From: a virus
IMG/VR virus record: IMGVR_UViG_3300010045_000001
Span: 1 to 43,515 of that record
DNA length: 43,515 nt
Direction: 5' to 3' (one strand)
Under the pieces are notes generated by a model that had not been told where the DNA came from, made no database searches, and was given only the letters and a program-made list of their open reading frames with translations. Below, piece by piece: positions 23,097-30,714 of the stretch. Both the position numbers and the translations under genes were made by a program. Position 1 is the first letter of the stretch, and each line of letters opens with the position of its first letter.

Positions 23097-23624
23097 GTGC
23101 CCGGCCACGACCTCAGCCTCGCCGACCTGATCGTTCCGCACAGCACGCCTGTCCCGGACGAACCGCCCGTCCCCCTCGGCGGCGAGCAGCTCGGCCGCAT
23201 GATCGACGGCGCCGCCGCGCTGCTCGCCAAGGTGGTGGAGTCCCACGAGGAAAGGGCGTTCCCGCTGCGCGTGCCGCACCTGCGCTCGCTGATCCTCGCC
23301 CTCGTGGGCCTGGTGAAGTCCTCGCGCGACGTGGTCGCGCGCGTGCAGCACGACGCCGCCCACTGGGCTGCGCTGCCCGCCGCCGACGAGCGGGCCCCGC
23401 GCTGGACCGGCGAGAACCCGCCCGACTTCGAGCTGCCACCGGGCACGCCCGACGAGGTGCGCGAGAAGCTGCTCGACGCCGTGGGGGAGTGGGGCCGCAC
23501 GTCCGACGGCGACCTCGACCTTGCCGAGACCACCCTGTTGCAGCTCGCCGCGCTGCTGACCCCGTGGGACCAGCCCGCCCGCCCGGTCGTCGAGCCGGTC
23601 GACGAGCCCAAGGGGGAGCGGTGA
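23097..23624 (+). CDS. Hypothetical 175-aa protein following the Phd-like gene
   Basis: GTG 23097, one base after the previous stop. A helical protein (GGEQLGRMIDGAAALLAKVV, HLRSLILALVGLVKSSRDVV) with Pro-rich linkers and an acidic tail. No toxin or enzyme motif is seen. Because it follows an antitoxin-like gene directly it should be tested as a possible partner, but the sequence gives no support for toxicity. Confidence 0.6.
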   Translation: MPGHDLSLADLIVPHSTPVPDEPPVPLGGEQLGRMIDGAAALLAKVVESHEERAFPLRVPHLRSLILALVGLVKSSRDVVARVQHDAAHWAALPAADERAPRWTGENPPDFELPPGTPDEVREKLLDAVGEWGRTSDGDLDLAETTLLQLAALLTPWDQPARPVVEPVDEPKGER

Positions 23625-24205
23625 GCAAGAAGACGCCCGACGAGCTGCCCGTCGATCCGTTCTGGCCGGCGCCCGACCAGCGTGCCGCGCAGGGTGCCCC
23701 GCCGTGGCCGCGGCCGCTGTCCAAGCACGAGCGCGAGGCGGTCCGCTACCGCTCGCGCAAGGTGGTCGACAAGCCGATCCCCAAGGGGTGGCGGCACTCC
23801 GACAACGACACCCGGATCACGCTGACCAACGGTCGCGAGCTGTGGGTGAACCTGCTGCCGATGGCGTGGGGGATGCTCGACCGGGCCCCGCAGCAGTGGG
23901 TCGACCACGACCGGTTGCACCGGGACGGGCCCGGCGGGCCCGACTGGATGGGCGCGAACGACACCCGGCTCTACATCCTCAACCCCTCGTGGTGGCCCGG
24001 CGTGTCGGTCTGCTCGGGCTGTTGGTGGCACCGGGACGGCGAGCACGGCGAGCGTCGCAACCCTTACGTCACCGGCGAGCGGCCCGAGGGCTACGTGAGC
24101 CTCTCCGACGAGGTCCGTGAACGCCGGTTCGGCGCGCTCCAACAGCAGGACCGGGCCGGTGCCGCCGTGCTCGCTTTCCGCCACTCCCGAGAGGACGCAC
24201 GTTGA
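23621..24205 (+). CDS. Hypothetical 194-aa protein
   Basis: GTG 23621 overlaps the previous stop (GTGA) after GGGGGAG. It is rich in Trp and basic residues with a Pro-rich N-terminus (DELPVDPFWPAPDQRAAQGA). The middle (NDTRLYILNPSWWPGVSVCS) has one Cys-x-x-Cys (CSGC) near a His. No family is recognised. Confidence 0.65.
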   Translation: MSKKTPDELPVDPFWPAPDQRAAQGAPPWPRPLSKHEREAVRYRSRKVVDKPIPKGWRHSDNDTRITLTNGRELWVNLLPMAWGMLDRAPQQWVDHDRLHRDGPGGPDWMGANDTRLYILNPSWWPGVSVCSGCWWHRDGEHGERRNPYVTGERPEGYVSLSDEVRERRFGALQQQDRAGAAVLAFRHSREDAR

Positions 24206-24660
24206 CCGACCAGAAACCGCCCACGATCCAGCGGCCGCTGATGGACCCGTTCACCGAGGACGCCACGCGCCGGCTGCGCGAGGCCCTCGACGTCGCCCGG
24301 GTGTCGGGCAACTACACCGAGGTCAACCGGATCAGCAACCACCTCGCCGCCGAGTCCGGGGTGTCCGCCGACAAGGTGCTCGCGATCGGCTTGTTCCGGC
24401 TCAGCGTCAAGGCGGGCGAGGCGGGCGACGAGGGCGAGGCGGCCCTGCTGCGCACGCTGATCCCGGAACTGTGCTCGCGCGATGCCGTGATCACCGCCGT
24501 CGTCGGCGGGTTCATGGCGGCCGGGTTCGCCGAGGGGTGGCTGCCCGCCCCGGCCTACGACGAGATGATCGGGCACCTGTACCCCTCGGGCGTGATCGAC
24601 ACGAGCACCGAGACCGGCCGCGCCGTGGCGCGCATCGAGCGGCGGGAGATCCAGCCATGA
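24202..24660 (+). CDS. Hypothetical 152-aa protein
   Basis: TTG 24202 overlaps the previous stop, with GAGAGG upstream. A helical, soluble protein (TRRLREALDVARVSGNYTEV and CSRDAVITAVVGGFMAAGFA). The latter is mildly hydrophobic but not a clear membrane span. No motif is recognised. Confidence 0.6.
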   Translation: MTDQKPPTIQRPLMDPFTEDATRRLREALDVARVSGNYTEVNRISNHLAAESGVSADKVLAIGLFRLSVKAGEAGDEGEAALLRTLIPELCSRDAVITAVVGGFMAAGFAEGWLPAPAYDEMIGHLYPSGVIDTSTETGRAVARIERREIQP

Positions 24661-24794
24661 GCTACCGCAGCAGTTACCGCCGTCGCCGGCGCGGGTCGTT
24701 GTTCCCGGGCTTTTGGCCCCTCATGGGCGTCGTGGCCCCGATCGTCACGCTCGCCGTGATCATCCCGCTCGCGATCACCGGCAATCTCCGCTAA
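24657..24794 (+). CDS. 45-aa basic single-span membrane peptide
   Basis: ATG 24657 overlaps the previous stop (ATGA). A strongly basic N-terminus (SYRSSYRRRRRGS) is followed by one hydrophobic span (FWPLMGVVAPIVTLAVIIPL). It probably sits in the membrane with the Arg-rich end inside, where it could bind nucleic acid or lipid head groups. It could serve the transfer apparatus or superinfection immunity; no direct evidence. Confidence 0.5.
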   Translation: MSYRSSYRRRRRGSLFPGFWPLMGVVAPIVTLAVIIPLAITGNLR

Positions 24795-24816
24795 CCGCAA
24801 CCGAAAGGAACCCATC

Positions 24817-25578
24817 TTGACCACCACGCTCCCGATCCTGGTCGCCGAGGACGTCGCGGCCGTCCTCGGCGCCGAGGCGACGCTCGTGCGCACCGGCGAG
24901 GCGTTCACCGATCACCGGTACAACTGCATGGCGTGCCGCACCGACGGCGACTTCCGCGAGGAAACGGCGGCCGCCGTGGCGTTCATCGCGCCGGACGAGG
25001 TGATCCTCGCCCTGATCCATGCCCGGTGCGGCGACAGCGCCACCTACCCGGTGGGGGAGATGGCAGCCCGGTTCGGCCGCCCCGACGACCCCGCCCCGGC
25101 TCCCGACCGGTCGCCGGTGCCCGACACCACCGCGGCGACCGTCGTGCAGCTCCGCGACGGCAAGCTCTACCCGGCGCTCGTGATCACCCCCGGCTCGAAC
25201 GTCCGCGCGTTCGCCGTGGGGTCGAGCACGGCGGTCGACTCGGCGGTTGAGCAGATGCGCGCCGAGGGGTTCGGCACGTTCGACCTCACCGGTGGGCAGT
25301 GGCCGGTCGAGCTGGACCGGTGGTCGGTGCGCCTCGACGCGGGCCGCCTCGCCGAGATCCGCAAGCCGGGCGGGCTGTGGTGGGTCAGCGACCCGCCGAG
25401 GCACATGCCGGCGCAGTGGCGGGACGCCGCGAAGGACGTCCGGCGCTGTGTGGTGCTGATCCTCGGCTCGACCATGCCCGAGGGCGACCTCGCGGCCCTG
25501 CGAGCCGCCATGTCCGCGGCGGCGTCGGCGGGCGGTCTGGTCGGCGCGCTGCTGCCCGTGCGCGGCACGTTCAGCTAG
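24817..25578 (+). CDS. Hypothetical 253-aa protein, end of the plasmid-like operon
   Basis: TTG 24817 after GAAAGGA. The N-terminal third has Cys and His residues (RYNCMACRTDGDF, ALIHARCGDS) that may bind zinc. The rest is alpha/beta (LYPALVITPGSNVRAFAVGS). No family is recognised. It is closed by an 18-bp terminator at 25609-25651. Confidence 0.65.
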   Translation: MTTTLPILVAEDVAAVLGAEATLVRTGEAFTDHRYNCMACRTDGDFREETAAAVAFIAPDEVILALIHARCGDSATYPVGEMAARFGRPDDPAPAPDRSPVPDTTAATVVQLRDGKLYPALVITPGSNVRAFAVGSSTAVDSAVEQMRAEGFGTFDLTGGQWPVELDRWSVRLDAGRLAEIRKPGGLWWVSDPPRHMPAQWRDAAKDVRRCVVLILGSTMPEGDLAALRAAMSAAASAGGLVGALLPVRGTFS

Positions 25579-25608
25579 CCGCACAACCGGTCACCCGGAG
25601 TAACCAAG

Positions 25609-25651
25609 GGCGAGGGGCCCGCGCTCTCGATACGAGCGCGGGCCCCTCGCC
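25609..25651 (+). terminator. 18-bp-stem terminator
   Basis: A perfect stem, 25609-25626 with 25634-25651, loop TCGATAC. It closes the 22652-25578 operon; only a weak T content follows, but the stem is very strong. Confidence 0.85.
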
Positions 25652-25696
25652 GTTCCACGCTAGCCCGCCCCCGTCGCCGGGCTACCGCAGAGTAGG

Positions 25697-25870
25697 AATC
25701 GAACTAAGGTTCGATTTGCGCTCTATCGGAGCAGCGTCTTTACCCGTTAGCAACATCGTCGAAACGTCATCTACTGTCACCCGATCGAGTGACATGTTTT
25801 GTCACGCTGTGTAGAAAGGTGTGATCTCTGGTTCATCCGGTTAGGGGTGAGCCTGATGAACCAATCACAC
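25697..25870 (+). promoter_or_regulatory. Control region of the 25856 gene: operators and start-codon hairpin
   Basis: AATCGAAC (25697-25704) pairs with GTTCGATT (25709-25716). Three alternating half-sites follow: GTCAC 25776-25780, GTGAC 25789-25793, GTCAC 25801-25805. Finally GTGTGAT (25819-25825) and GGTTCATC (25830-25837) pair with GATGAACC (25855-25862) and ATCACAC (25864-25870). In the mRNA this stem buries the start codon (25856) while the ribosome site AGGGG (25843-25847) sits in the loop. The segment is notably less GC-rich than its surroundings. Confidence 0.6.
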
Positions 25871-26986
25871 ACAGTGACGGACCTGTGCGGAGCGAGCGAC
25901 GGCGACAAGCCGTGTGTCACCCCTGTCGCGCAGGGCCGATTGTGTGATCGGCACGAGGGCGTGCTGTTCGCCGCGCTGACCCGAGTGCCCGCGCTTGAGG
26001 CCGAACTCGCCGTGACGATCGCCCGGCAGGACCGGCTACAGGCAGCGACCGAGGGCGGCCGTAGCGCAGTGGTGCCGCTCGCGTTCTCGTGGTCCGGCGC
26101 CGAGGCCGGGTGGGCGTTGACCAACACGTTGGTCACGTGGGCGAGCGCGCTCGCCGTCGCCCTCGGGATGCAGCTCGACGAGCACGGCCACCCGTGGGAC
26201 CTCGCGTTCGAGTCGGTGCCCACTGGCCCGCGGCACGCACGCAGTCACGTCGTGGCCGTGCCGCAGCGCATCGTCGAGCACCACGAGCAGCGGGTCGACG
26301 AGGACACCGGCGAGCCGTACACCGCGACCGTCGTCGAGATCATCCCGGCGCGCTACCACGACGACCCGGCGGCGATCGTGCCGCCGGCCGAACTCGCCGC
26401 CCGCGCTGCCCACTGGCTCGCGCGGCACCTGGCCGACCTGGTCGCCCTCGACGCCGCCGCGCAGGCCCTCGACGAGATCGTGCACGTCGTCGGCCGCACC
26501 CGGCACGTGATCGACCGGGCCCCGGCCCGCTGGTACGTCGGCGGGTGCGACCGGTGCGGGACCGCGATGTACGGCCGCCCCGGCGTCGCCGAGATCCTCT
26601 GCCCGAACCGGGCGTGTGTCGACGTCCTCGACCCCGCGGTGTGCTCTGTGCACGACGAGCCGGGGGAGTGGTGCGACAGCCGGTGCCACATCACCGAGGC
26701 CGTGGTCGCCCGCACCCGCTACGACGTCGCCGCCCGCCGCGAGTGGATGCTCGCGGCCGCCAAGGACTACCTCGCCACGGCGCCCGAGGCGATCACCGCC
26801 GTCAAGTTGCTCGCCGAGGTCGACCTCAACGTGAACACGCTGCGCCAGGCGGGCCGGTTCCGCGAGGACCGCGACCGGGCGCCCGAGATCACCGTCGACC
26901 ACACCCACCCCGACGGCCGGGCGCGCTACCGCATCGGCGACGTCCTCGACCTGGCCCGGCGCATCGCACTGCGCCGCGCGGAATGA
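25856..26986 (+). CDS. Hypothetical 376-aa protein with zinc-finger-like Cys cluster
   Basis: Start at ATG 25856 after AGGGGTGA; the frame is open to 25799 but that part lies over the operators. Residues about 240-290 hold CDRCGTAMYGRPGVAEILCP, then a Cys near ACVDV, and CSVHDEPGEWCDSRCH, consistent with one or two zinc-binding sites. The C-terminal 80 residues (EAITAVKLLAEVDLNVNTLR, ARYRIGDVLDLA) look like a small helix-turn-helix/MerR-like reader. It is probably a DNA-binding protein; its isolated position behind its own controlled start suggests a switch function (inference). Confidence 0.65.
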   Translation: MNQSHTVTDLCGASDGDKPCVTPVAQGRLCDRHEGVLFAALTRVPALEAELAVTIARQDRLQAATEGGRSAVVPLAFSWSGAEAGWALTNTLVTWASALAVALGMQLDEHGHPWDLAFESVPTGPRHARSHVVAVPQRIVEHHEQRVDEDTGEPYTATVVEIIPARYHDDPAAIVPPAELAARAAHWLARHLADLVALDAAAQALDEIVHVVGRTRHVIDRAPARWYVGGCDRCGTAMYGRPGVAEILCPNRACVDVLDPAVCSVHDEPGEWCDSRCHITEAVVARTRYDVAARREWMLAAAKDYLATAPEAITAVKLLAEVDLNVNTLRQAGRFREDRDRAPEITVDHTHPDGRARYRIGDVLDLARRIALRRAE

Positions 26987-27068
26987 CGGGTGATTGACCG
27001 GGCCGCTCACCTGCGGTAATAATCGGCCGCAGACAGGCGAGCTGTGCCCGTCATCCCACCCGTTCGCG

Positions 27069-27098
27069 AACCCCCGCAGCCACAGGCGCGGGGGTTTT
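27069..27098 (+). terminator. Rho-independent terminator
   Basis: AACCCCCGC (27069-27077) pairs with GCGGGGGTT (27088-27096), continued by TT and then CGCG; an outer CGCGAA/TTCGCG pairing extends it. It ends transcription of the 25856 gene. The remaining bases to 27331 are GC-rich with short inverted repeats (GCCGCGGCCGCGGC near 27180) and no gene I can support. Confidence 0.8.
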
Positions 27099-27331
27099 CG
27101 CGTTTCCGGGCCCGGCCTCGCCGCCCCACGTAGCTCGACCGGCCCCCCGGCCGGCCCCCGTCCACCTCGACCAGCACCGGGCCGCGGCCGCGGCCGAGAA
27201 GCGCACGCGCGACGTCCCCCGAACGCGCACGCGCCCCGCCGCCGCGCCGTCGAGCGCCGTCGCGGCCCGGTGCATCCCCTTCCATCCCGGGCCGCCCGAG
27301 GGCGCACCCCCACGCCCTCGGGAGGTTCCCC

Positions 27332-27778
27332 GTGTCCGCTGCCGTCGTCGCCGCCGCCGGCCTCACGTTCCCCGCTCCCAACGTCGTCGACATGCCGGTC
27401 CGCCTGGTGGTCGGCGACGTCGAGCTGCGCCTCGGCACGGTCGCCGTCGAGCTGCCCGCCCGCCGTGGGCAGGGCGCGGCCGCGCTGGCGAACCTGTTGC
27501 GCGCGGCGGCCGAGGTCATCGCGGGCCGCCGCCACAACTGGCCACGTCAGGCGTGGTGGGTCGGCGACGACGTGCGGCTGCCCGCGAGCGTCGCCCGCGG
27601 CCGGGTCGTGCAGGTCGACCAGCACGCCAAGAGCTACCTCGTCGACGTCGGCGGCCGCCGACGGCCGGTCCGGGTGCTGTGGTCCGAGGTCGACCCGGTC
27701 GCCGCCCGCGAGCAGGTCGACCCGATCGCCCTGCGCGCCGTGCTCAACGCGCTCTACGCCGCCCGTGTCCGCGCGTGA
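27332..27778 (+). CDS. Hypothetical 148-aa protein upstream of the tail-fibre gene
   Basis: GTG 27332, seven bases after GGGAGG. The N-terminal half is beta-rich (VVDMPVRLVVGDVELRLGTV), followed by a helix (ALANLLRAAAEVIAGRR). The C-terminal half, GRVVQVDQHAKSYLVDVGGR, looks like a small SH3-like barrel. No family is recognised. First gene after a terminator, so it probably has its own promoter within 27100-27320. Confidence 0.65.
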   Translation: MSAAVVAAAGLTFPAPNVVDMPVRLVVGDVELRLGTVAVELPARRGQGAAALANLLRAAAEVIAGRRHNWPRQAWWVGDDVRLPASVARGRVVQVDQHAKSYLVDVGGRRRPVRVLWSEVDPVAAREQVDPIALRAVLNALYAARVRA

Positions 27779-27788
27779 GGGGGCTGTC

Positions 27789-28037
27789 GTGTTCAACCGC
27801 GATGCCCGCCGGCGCGCGTTCGTCGAGCGCGAGATCACCCGGACCCGCCTCGACCAGCAGCGCTACCTCGACCAGGTGCTCACCACCATCACCCACCCGC
27901 GGTTCCGGCGCGATGAGGAGTGGCTCGACCTGTCCGAGGTCAGCGACACCTACAGCCGCGCGTTCCGGTCCGGGGTCGTGATCGACACGTACCTCGACGA
28001 GCTGTCGGGGCTGATCGACGACACGTCGAGGGGGTGA
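27789..28037 (+). CDS. Hypothetical 82-aa charged helical protein
   Basis: GTG 27789 after GAGGGG. The product is a highly charged helix (FNRDARRRAFVEREITRTRL) followed by an acidic half (EEWLDLSEVSDTYSRAFRSG). The frame is open much further upstream but that part is an Arg/Pro-rich shadow. It may be a small assembly or fibre-associated protein given its place before the tail fibre; unproven. Confidence 0.6.
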   Translation: MFNRDARRRAFVEREITRTRLDQQRYLDQVLTTITHPRFRRDEEWLDLSEVSDTYSRAFRSGVVIDTYLDELSGLIDDTSRG

Positions 28038-28041
28038 GCCC

Positions 28042-29280
28042 GTGGCACTGCGCCCCGTTCACGTCGAGATCACCCACCCCGACCAGGTCACCCCGGCCCG
28101 CGGGAAGGTCGTGTTCTCGACCTCGTACGCCCTGCGCGACAGCACGGGCAAGGTGATGCACGGCCCCACGAACACCGTGGCGCGGCTGTCCGCCGGCGAG
28201 GCCCTCGTCAACATCCCGCCCAACGATGACCCGGCCTACAGCCCGTCGGACGGCACCACCACCGTGGTTGTCGACACCGACGTGTGGCGCAAGACGTTCG
28301 ACGTCGTGATCCCGGCCGGGGTCGGCACGATCGAGTTCGCCGACCTGGTCGAGGTCGAGACCGGCGAGCCGGTCAACACGTACGCCCTCGCCTCGCAGCT
28401 ACTCGCGTACCTGCCCAAAAGCGGCGGCACCATGACCGGCGCGCTCACGCTCTCGGGCTCTCCCAGTGCTGATCTGCACGCCGCCTCGAAACGTTACGTC
28501 GACGAGACGGCTGCCGTCGGCGGCGTCGCCGACGCGACCACCACGAGCAAGGGCGTCGTGCAGCTCGCGGGCGACCTCGGCGGCACCGCTACGGCGCCCA
28601 CCGTGCCCGGCCTCGCCAACCGGCAGCCCCTCGACGCTGACCTCACCGCGATCGCCGCGCTCACCCCGACCGACGGCGACCTGTTGCAGCGCACCGCCGG
28701 CGCATGGGCCAACCGCACACCGGCGCAGGCCAAGGCGACCCTCGGGCTCGACCAGGTCGACAACACCAGCGACGCCGCCAAGCCGGTCAGCACGGCCACC
28801 AGCACGGCCCTCGCAGGCAAGGCCACCAAGCCGATCATCCGCCGCGCGTACATCACGAGCGGCAACGTCAACCCGTTCCCGGACACCGCCGGCGCGTGGG
28901 TCGCGCTTCCCGGGTTCGAGCTGTCGATCCCGGCCGCCGTCGGCGACGACGTCGAGCTGACGATCACCGCCATGCGCACGAACACCGAGAGCGCGTTCCT
29001 CGACGCCGCGGTGATCGTGGGCTCGACCATCGTGCGCTACCTCGGCACCGGCGGCGCCTCGCCCGGCATCGAGGGCGATCCCGGCTGGTACCCCGGCGCA
29101 CCCGGCACGCACTACCCGGCGCAGAACGGCCCGCGCGGGTTCACCGTCACCGCCCCGGACCTCGACGGCAGCAACGTCCGGTTCGTCATCGCCTGCCGCG
29201 GCGCCGGTGCCGGGCAGCTCTACGCGAGCACGTCGTTCCCCTTCTACTGGCGAGCCCTGAACCGAGGTGTCGTGGGATGA
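28042..29280 (+). CDS. Tail fibre / receptor-binding protein
   Basis: 412 aa from GTG 28042. The N-terminal 125 residues are a beta-rich attachment domain (ALRPVHVEITHPDQVTPARG). They are followed by the fibre signature KSGGTMTGALTLSG with HAASKRYVDETA, a repetitive shaft (TTTSKGVVQLAGDLGGTATA, LGLDQVDNTSDAAKPVSTA) and a C-terminal beta domain (residues about 275-412) that would bind the host surface. These motifs are standard in siphovirus tail fibres. The gene is not in the tail operon; it lies between the plasmid-like block and the packaging site. Confidence 0.85.
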   Translation: MALRPVHVEITHPDQVTPARGKVVFSTSYALRDSTGKVMHGPTNTVARLSAGEALVNIPPNDDPAYSPSDGTTTVVVDTDVWRKTFDVVIPAGVGTIEFADLVEVETGEPVNTYALASQLLAYLPKSGGTMTGALTLSGSPSADLHAASKRYVDETAAVGGVADATTTSKGVVQLAGDLGGTATAPTVPGLANRQPLDADLTAIAALTPTDGDLLQRTAGAWANRTPAQAKATLGLDQVDNTSDAAKPVSTATSTALAGKATKPIIRRAYITSGNVNPFPDTAGAWVALPGFELSIPAAVGDDVELTITAMRTNTESAFLDAAVIVGSTIVRYLGTGGASPGIEGDPGWYPGAPGTHYPAQNGPRGFTVTAPDLDGSNVRFVIACRGAGAGQLYASTSFPFYWRALNRGVVG

Positions 29281-29657
29281 CCCGTCAACACCGGGTGGTC
29301 GAGATCGAGCTGCCCGACCACCTCAGCACGTTCGCCGCCATCACCGCCGTGGTGCGCGCCGTGCGCGACACGACCCTCGTGCGCGGCGGGCTCACACCGC
29401 CCGAGGTCAACGCCGTCGCCGACGACCTGCTCAAGTGGATGGAGAACCACCAGCGACGCGCGGCCGCCGCCGTCGTGGCCACCGCCATGCCCGCCCCGCT
29501 GCTGACCATCGAGCCCGGCCTCACCGAGGACGAACTCGCCGTGTGGCTGCGCGAGGCGGGCGAGTACTCGCGCGCCGGAACCATCATGATGGGGCTCGAC
29601 TACGGGTTCGCCCCCGTCGACCAGGCCCCGCCCGTCGACGAGCCGGTGCAGCCGTGA
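29277..29657 (+). CDS. Hypothetical 126-aa protein behind the tail fibre
   Basis: ATG 29277 overlaps the fibre stop (ATGA). A helical N-terminal half (LSTFAAITAVVRAVRDTTLV) is followed by an acidic, Pro-rich end. Tight coupling to the fibre gene would suit a fibre chaperone, but the sequence shows no known chaperone motif. Confidence 0.6.
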   Translation: MTRQHRVVEIELPDHLSTFAAITAVVRAVRDTTLVRGGLTPPEVNAVADDLLKWMENHQRRAAAAVVATAMPAPLLTIEPGLTEDELAVWLREAGEYSRAGTIMMGLDYGFAPVDQAPPVDEPVQP

Positions 29658-29953
29658 GGGCCGGGATCGGCGCCGTCGAGCACGTGCCCGTCGACGAGGT
29701 CGTAGCCGCTGCCCGTGCCGCCGGTGAGCGCGTGTTCGTGCTCGCGCAGCGCATCGGCGACTACGAGCTGTTCCGGCGCGAGCACGGCCTCGAACATCAC
29801 CAGGGCTGTTACCTCAACAGCGTGGCCACCCTGCGCGGTGCGCAGGTGCGCTACTGGGTCAGCCTGCCCGACGCGCACCTGCGCCACGACGCAACCGAGC
29901 TGTACGTGTGGTTCCGCCGCAACCTCGCCCGCCTCGGCGCCGACGGCGCGTGA
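29654..29953 (+). CDS. Hypothetical 99-aa protein
   Basis: GTG 29654 overlaps the previous stop (GTGA). A small alpha/beta protein (EVVAAARAAGERVFVLAQRI, YWVSLPDAHLRHDATELYVW). No motif is recognised. Coupled on both sides, to the 29277 gene and to the HNH gene. Confidence 0.6.
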   Translation: MRAGIGAVEHVPVDEVVAAARAAGERVFVLAQRIGDYELFRREHGLEHHQGCYLNSVATLRGAQVRYWVSLPDAHLRHDATELYVWFRRNLARLGADGA

Positions 29954-30294
29954 CGATCAGGCTGTGCCTCGGCGTACCGAACGGGCCGCCCTGCTGGGAG
30001 ACCACCACCTCGTCACGCTGTGCCGAGTGCGCGCGGATCGTCGAGAGCAACCGCACCCGCGCCAAGCGCGAGCGTCGCCCGGCCGTCGACCACGCTGAGC
30101 GCGAACGCCGTGCTGCTGCTGTGCGAGCGCATGTGGAACAACATGGGTGGTGGTGTCCGGGGTGGGGGAGAACGGGGCACACCTCGACCGACCTCACCGC
30201 CGACCACGTGCACCCGGTCGGCGCGGGCGGTGCCGAGGACGGCCCGCTAGGTGTGCTGTGCCGCTCGTGCAACGGCGCCAAGGGTTCGCGCTAG
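29950..30294 (+). CDS. HNH endonuclease
   Basis: 114 aa from GTG 29950 (GTGA overlap). The N-terminal part has Cys residues (LCLGVPNGPPC, RCAECARI) forming a probable zinc site, a basic helix follows, and the C-terminal HNH core reads ADHVHPVGAGGAEDGPLGVL then CRSCNGAKGSR, with the catalytic DH, the Asp/Leu-Gly-Val-Leu turn, CxxCN and K. HNH proteins beside terminase genes are required for cos cleavage and packaging in HK97-like phages. It sits just upstream of the repeat-rich packaging region. Confidence 0.88.
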   Translation: MTIRLCLGVPNGPPCWETTTSSRCAECARIVESNRTRAKRERRPAVDHAERERRAAAVRAHVEQHGWWCPGWGRTGHTSTDLTADHVHPVGAGGAEDGPLGVLCRSCNGAKGSR

Positions 30295-30401
30295 CTGGCC
30301 CCGAACAGGTGCACCCCGGCGTACTCCAGGATCACGCACGTTCCGAAGAGGATCACGAGCAGGTCGCGCAAGAGCTTGACGACCTCGCGTAGCTGGGTCA
30401 T
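30291..30401 (-). CDS. 36-aa leftward membrane peptide
   Basis: ATG at 30401-30399, TAG at 30293-30291, overlapping the HNH stop on the other strand. AGGGGA lies seven bases upstream of the start. The product opens TQLREVVKLLRDLLVILFGT, continues CVILEYAGVHLFGAS, and has one hydrophobic span at about residues 13-27. It is the only leftward gene in the head/packaging region. Small single-span peptides here could act in superinfection exclusion; function unknown. Confidence 0.5.
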   Translation of the reverse strand: MTQLREVVKLLRDLLVILFGTCVILEYAGVHLFGAS

Positions 30402-30510
30402 AGCCGTTCCCCTCATCTGCGCGGTTGTCCGCCGTATCGGCCGAGGTCGGCAGATCGTTTCGGCTGCGAGCCGAGGTGGTCAGTCGATCACGAGGTCCGA
30501 GAGCGAGGGG

Positions 30511-30708
30511 CTAGGCCACCTGGCCTAGGCACGTCGACGCGAGCCTCTGACCTGCGGTTTTACCTGTTTTCGCAGGTCAGAGGGGGTGCCCCCCCTCTGC
30601 TCCCTCCTGACCTGGGCTTTCACGACCCCTTAGAAGGCTGTCTTTTCCTCTGTACGGGTCTGGGAGTTTTGAGCTCAAAGTCGCCCGACAAAACCGCAGG
30701 TCAGGAGG
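30511..30708 (+). other. Candidate packaging (cos/pac) region with inverted repeats
   Basis: CTAGGCCA/TGGCCTAG (30511-30528) is a near-continuous palindrome. CCTCTGACCTGCG (30544-30556) pairs with its exact reverse complement (30571-30583). GGGGGTG/CCCCCCC follows (30582-30596). TGACCTGCGGTTTT (from 30548) has its exact reverse complement at 30693-30708, next to the palindrome TTTGAGCTCAAA (30668-30679). The core GCAGGTCA recurs upstream of the large terminase at 32150-32157. Repeats just before terS and after an HNH gene are the expected setting of a cos site. Confidence 0.55.
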
Positions 30709-30714
30709 GTGGAC

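Noticed and set aside
25690-25720. tRNA T-arm-like GTTCGATTCC on the minus strand
   Set aside because: The flanking bases do not pair as a T-stem; the sequence is half of a perfect AATCGAAC/GTTCGATT dyad, more likely an operator.
26994-27788. Long open frame continuing upstream of the 27789 gene
   Set aside because: It is Arg/Pro/Ser-rich, runs through a terminator and overlaps the 27332 gene in another frame; only 27789-28037 reads like a protein.
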